Positions 63,124 to 64,000 of a stretch of 64,000 bases of DNA are shown here, piece by piece. The number at the start of each line of letters is the position of its first letter. The first letter of the stretch is position 1. Under the pieces are notes generated by a model. That model saw only the letters and a list, made by a program, of their open reading frames with translations, was not told the DNA's origin and ran no database searches. Source of the stretch: Chrysophaeum taylorii. Its lineage: Eukaryota; Sar; Pelagophyceae; Pelagomonadales; Pelagomonadaceae. The position numbers were made by a program, and so were the translations under genes. The stretch spans positions 1 to 64,000 of the forward strand of contig JAQMWT010000117.1 of NCBI GenBank assembly GCA_029834535.1. The letters are read 5' to 3'.

Positions 63124-64000
63124 TAATACTTCAATCGTTCACGAGTTTCGGCCGGCGACTGCATCAGAGCGAGTCTTCGGCAATAATCGCGTATCAAAGT
63201 CCATAAGCGTGTAATCAGTAGGTGACATCGGCTGACGGTTCAGGCGCAGCATAAAGGGGGAAATCTGCGTGCCTGGAATAAACTTGCGGTTATAACAAAA
63301 CGCAATAGAATGAGCAAAGTCGGGCCAATCCGTGATGTTCCGGCCCTGAAGGCAAGCACGGAGGACGGCTTTGATAAATCGGTTAACACGCTCAGCCGGG
63401 TTCGACTGGGCATGATAAGGAATCGTAGTTTGGTATCGTGTATTGAAGAGATGGCAAAACTCGCGCATCAACTTGTTCACGAACTCTTTACCGTTGTCGG
63501 TACGAATCATCTGGGGCAAGTAGCCCTTGAGGAGGATGTTAATGACAAAAGACTCAAGAACGGATTCAGCAGTCTTATTTATCGTTCAAAACATCCAAAA
63601 TCAAGAAATGCGAGAACGGATCAAAAAACACTAGAAGATACGTCTCGGGACCAGCGCTGGGCAAGGGTCCAAATAAATCCATGCATAGAACAGCGCCATC
63701 ACCATCGTAGACAGGCTGTTGCAAGAGTCCAGTTCGTTTCGGCTCGGGCGTACGAGCTTTCTGGCAAACTAAACATTCAGCAATGAAGACTCCAACTTCG
63801 TTCGACATGTAAGGCCACCAAATTCGTTCTTGGGTATCCTGGACGGTACTGTGACGTCCCATGTGACTACCGTTAACCGGAGTGTCATGGTAGAGTCGAA
63901 TAATGCGCTTGCGCAACGTAGCAGGTGTTATCATCGGGTGCAAATCAGCAGAAATGCGGTAATGAATGTCTTTAACGACTTCGAATCGTTCGTTCGCTCG
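63124..64000 (-). pseudogene. Gypsy-D integrase zinc domain and core
   Basis: HHCC region (HMGRHSTVQDTQERIWWPYM ... CLVCQKA), MDLFGPLPSAG with the first Asp, RTDNGKEF with the second Asp, and SNPAERVNRFIK with the Glu. A frameshift near 63560-63580 (A run) and one near 63145 break it. The gene continues upstream beyond the window. Confidence 0.88.

Larger units (their letters stand above)
60914..64000 (-). mobile_element. Gypsy-D, Ty3/gypsy element leaving the window
   Basis: The 3' end of a third A-like element. The LTR outer part ends GTTGCCGCCACA at 61280 and is followed by a purine tract like that of A2; the other LTR limit is not resolved. Pol is closer to Gypsy-A than to C. H10 interrupts it. 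Confidence 0.75.

Overview
The window is eukaryotic, transposon-dense DNA. Almost all of it is retrotransposons, rolling-circle elements and short retroposons nested in one another. Coding stretches that are not transposon-derived are few, GC-rich and mostly broken. There are no bacterial-style operons and I see no tRNA or rRNA genes. The gene style fits a protist or alga, but the species cannot be named from the sequence.

Layout. At 0.2-11.5 kb lies Copia-1, a long divergent Ty1/copia-like element on +. It is interrupted by two copies of a ~360-bp retroposon (family S) and one Helitron fragment (family H). At 11.5-20.8 kb lies Gypsy-A1 on -, a Ty3/gypsy element truncated in its integrase and carrying two S copies in gag. 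At 20.8-27.5 kb a Helitron pair (H2, H3) is split exactly at its junction by Copia-2, a young Ty1/copia element on - with 96-bp LTRs and an ACTTG target duplication. At 27.7-32 kb are a decayed + strand gene, a small ORF and an intact 705-aa - strand gene with Tudor/Agenet-like modules, zinc clusters and a possible Fe(II)/2-oxoglutarate oxygenase fold. At 32.1-37.4 kb lies a head-to-tail array of five ~1.05-kb Helitron units. At 37.4-38.2 kb there is a 162-bp coding-compatible tandem repeat. At 38.2-49.97 kb an IQ-like repeat gene on - is split by Gypsy-C, a young Ty3/gypsy element. At 50.0-57.5 kb lies Gypsy-A2. At 57.5-60.1 kb lies a non-LTR-type reverse transcriptase, followed by an S copy and Gypsy-D, which runs off the right edge and contains another Helitron.

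The most striking content is a cytosine-5 DNA methyltransferase domain inside the polyproteins of Gypsy-A1 and Gypsy-C, between protease and reverse transcriptase. Motifs I, IV, VIII, IX and X are recognisable and motif VI is altered (EQE where ENV is usual). Gypsy-A2 is a natural derivative that lost protease and methyltransferase by a microhomology-type deletion. These gypsy elements also share an unusual retropepsin signature (DG[MV]AD) and an extra conserved domain after the integrase GPY/F module.

The insertions can be ordered because removing them restores interrupted reading frames. Helitron excision at A|T rejoins Copia-1, Gypsy-C gag and Gypsy-D pol. S excision with one target-duplication copy rejoins Copia-1 and Gypsy-A1. 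Gypsy-C excision with one GTGG copy rejoins the IQ-like gene. Domain assignments rest on motif reading alone; no searches were run.
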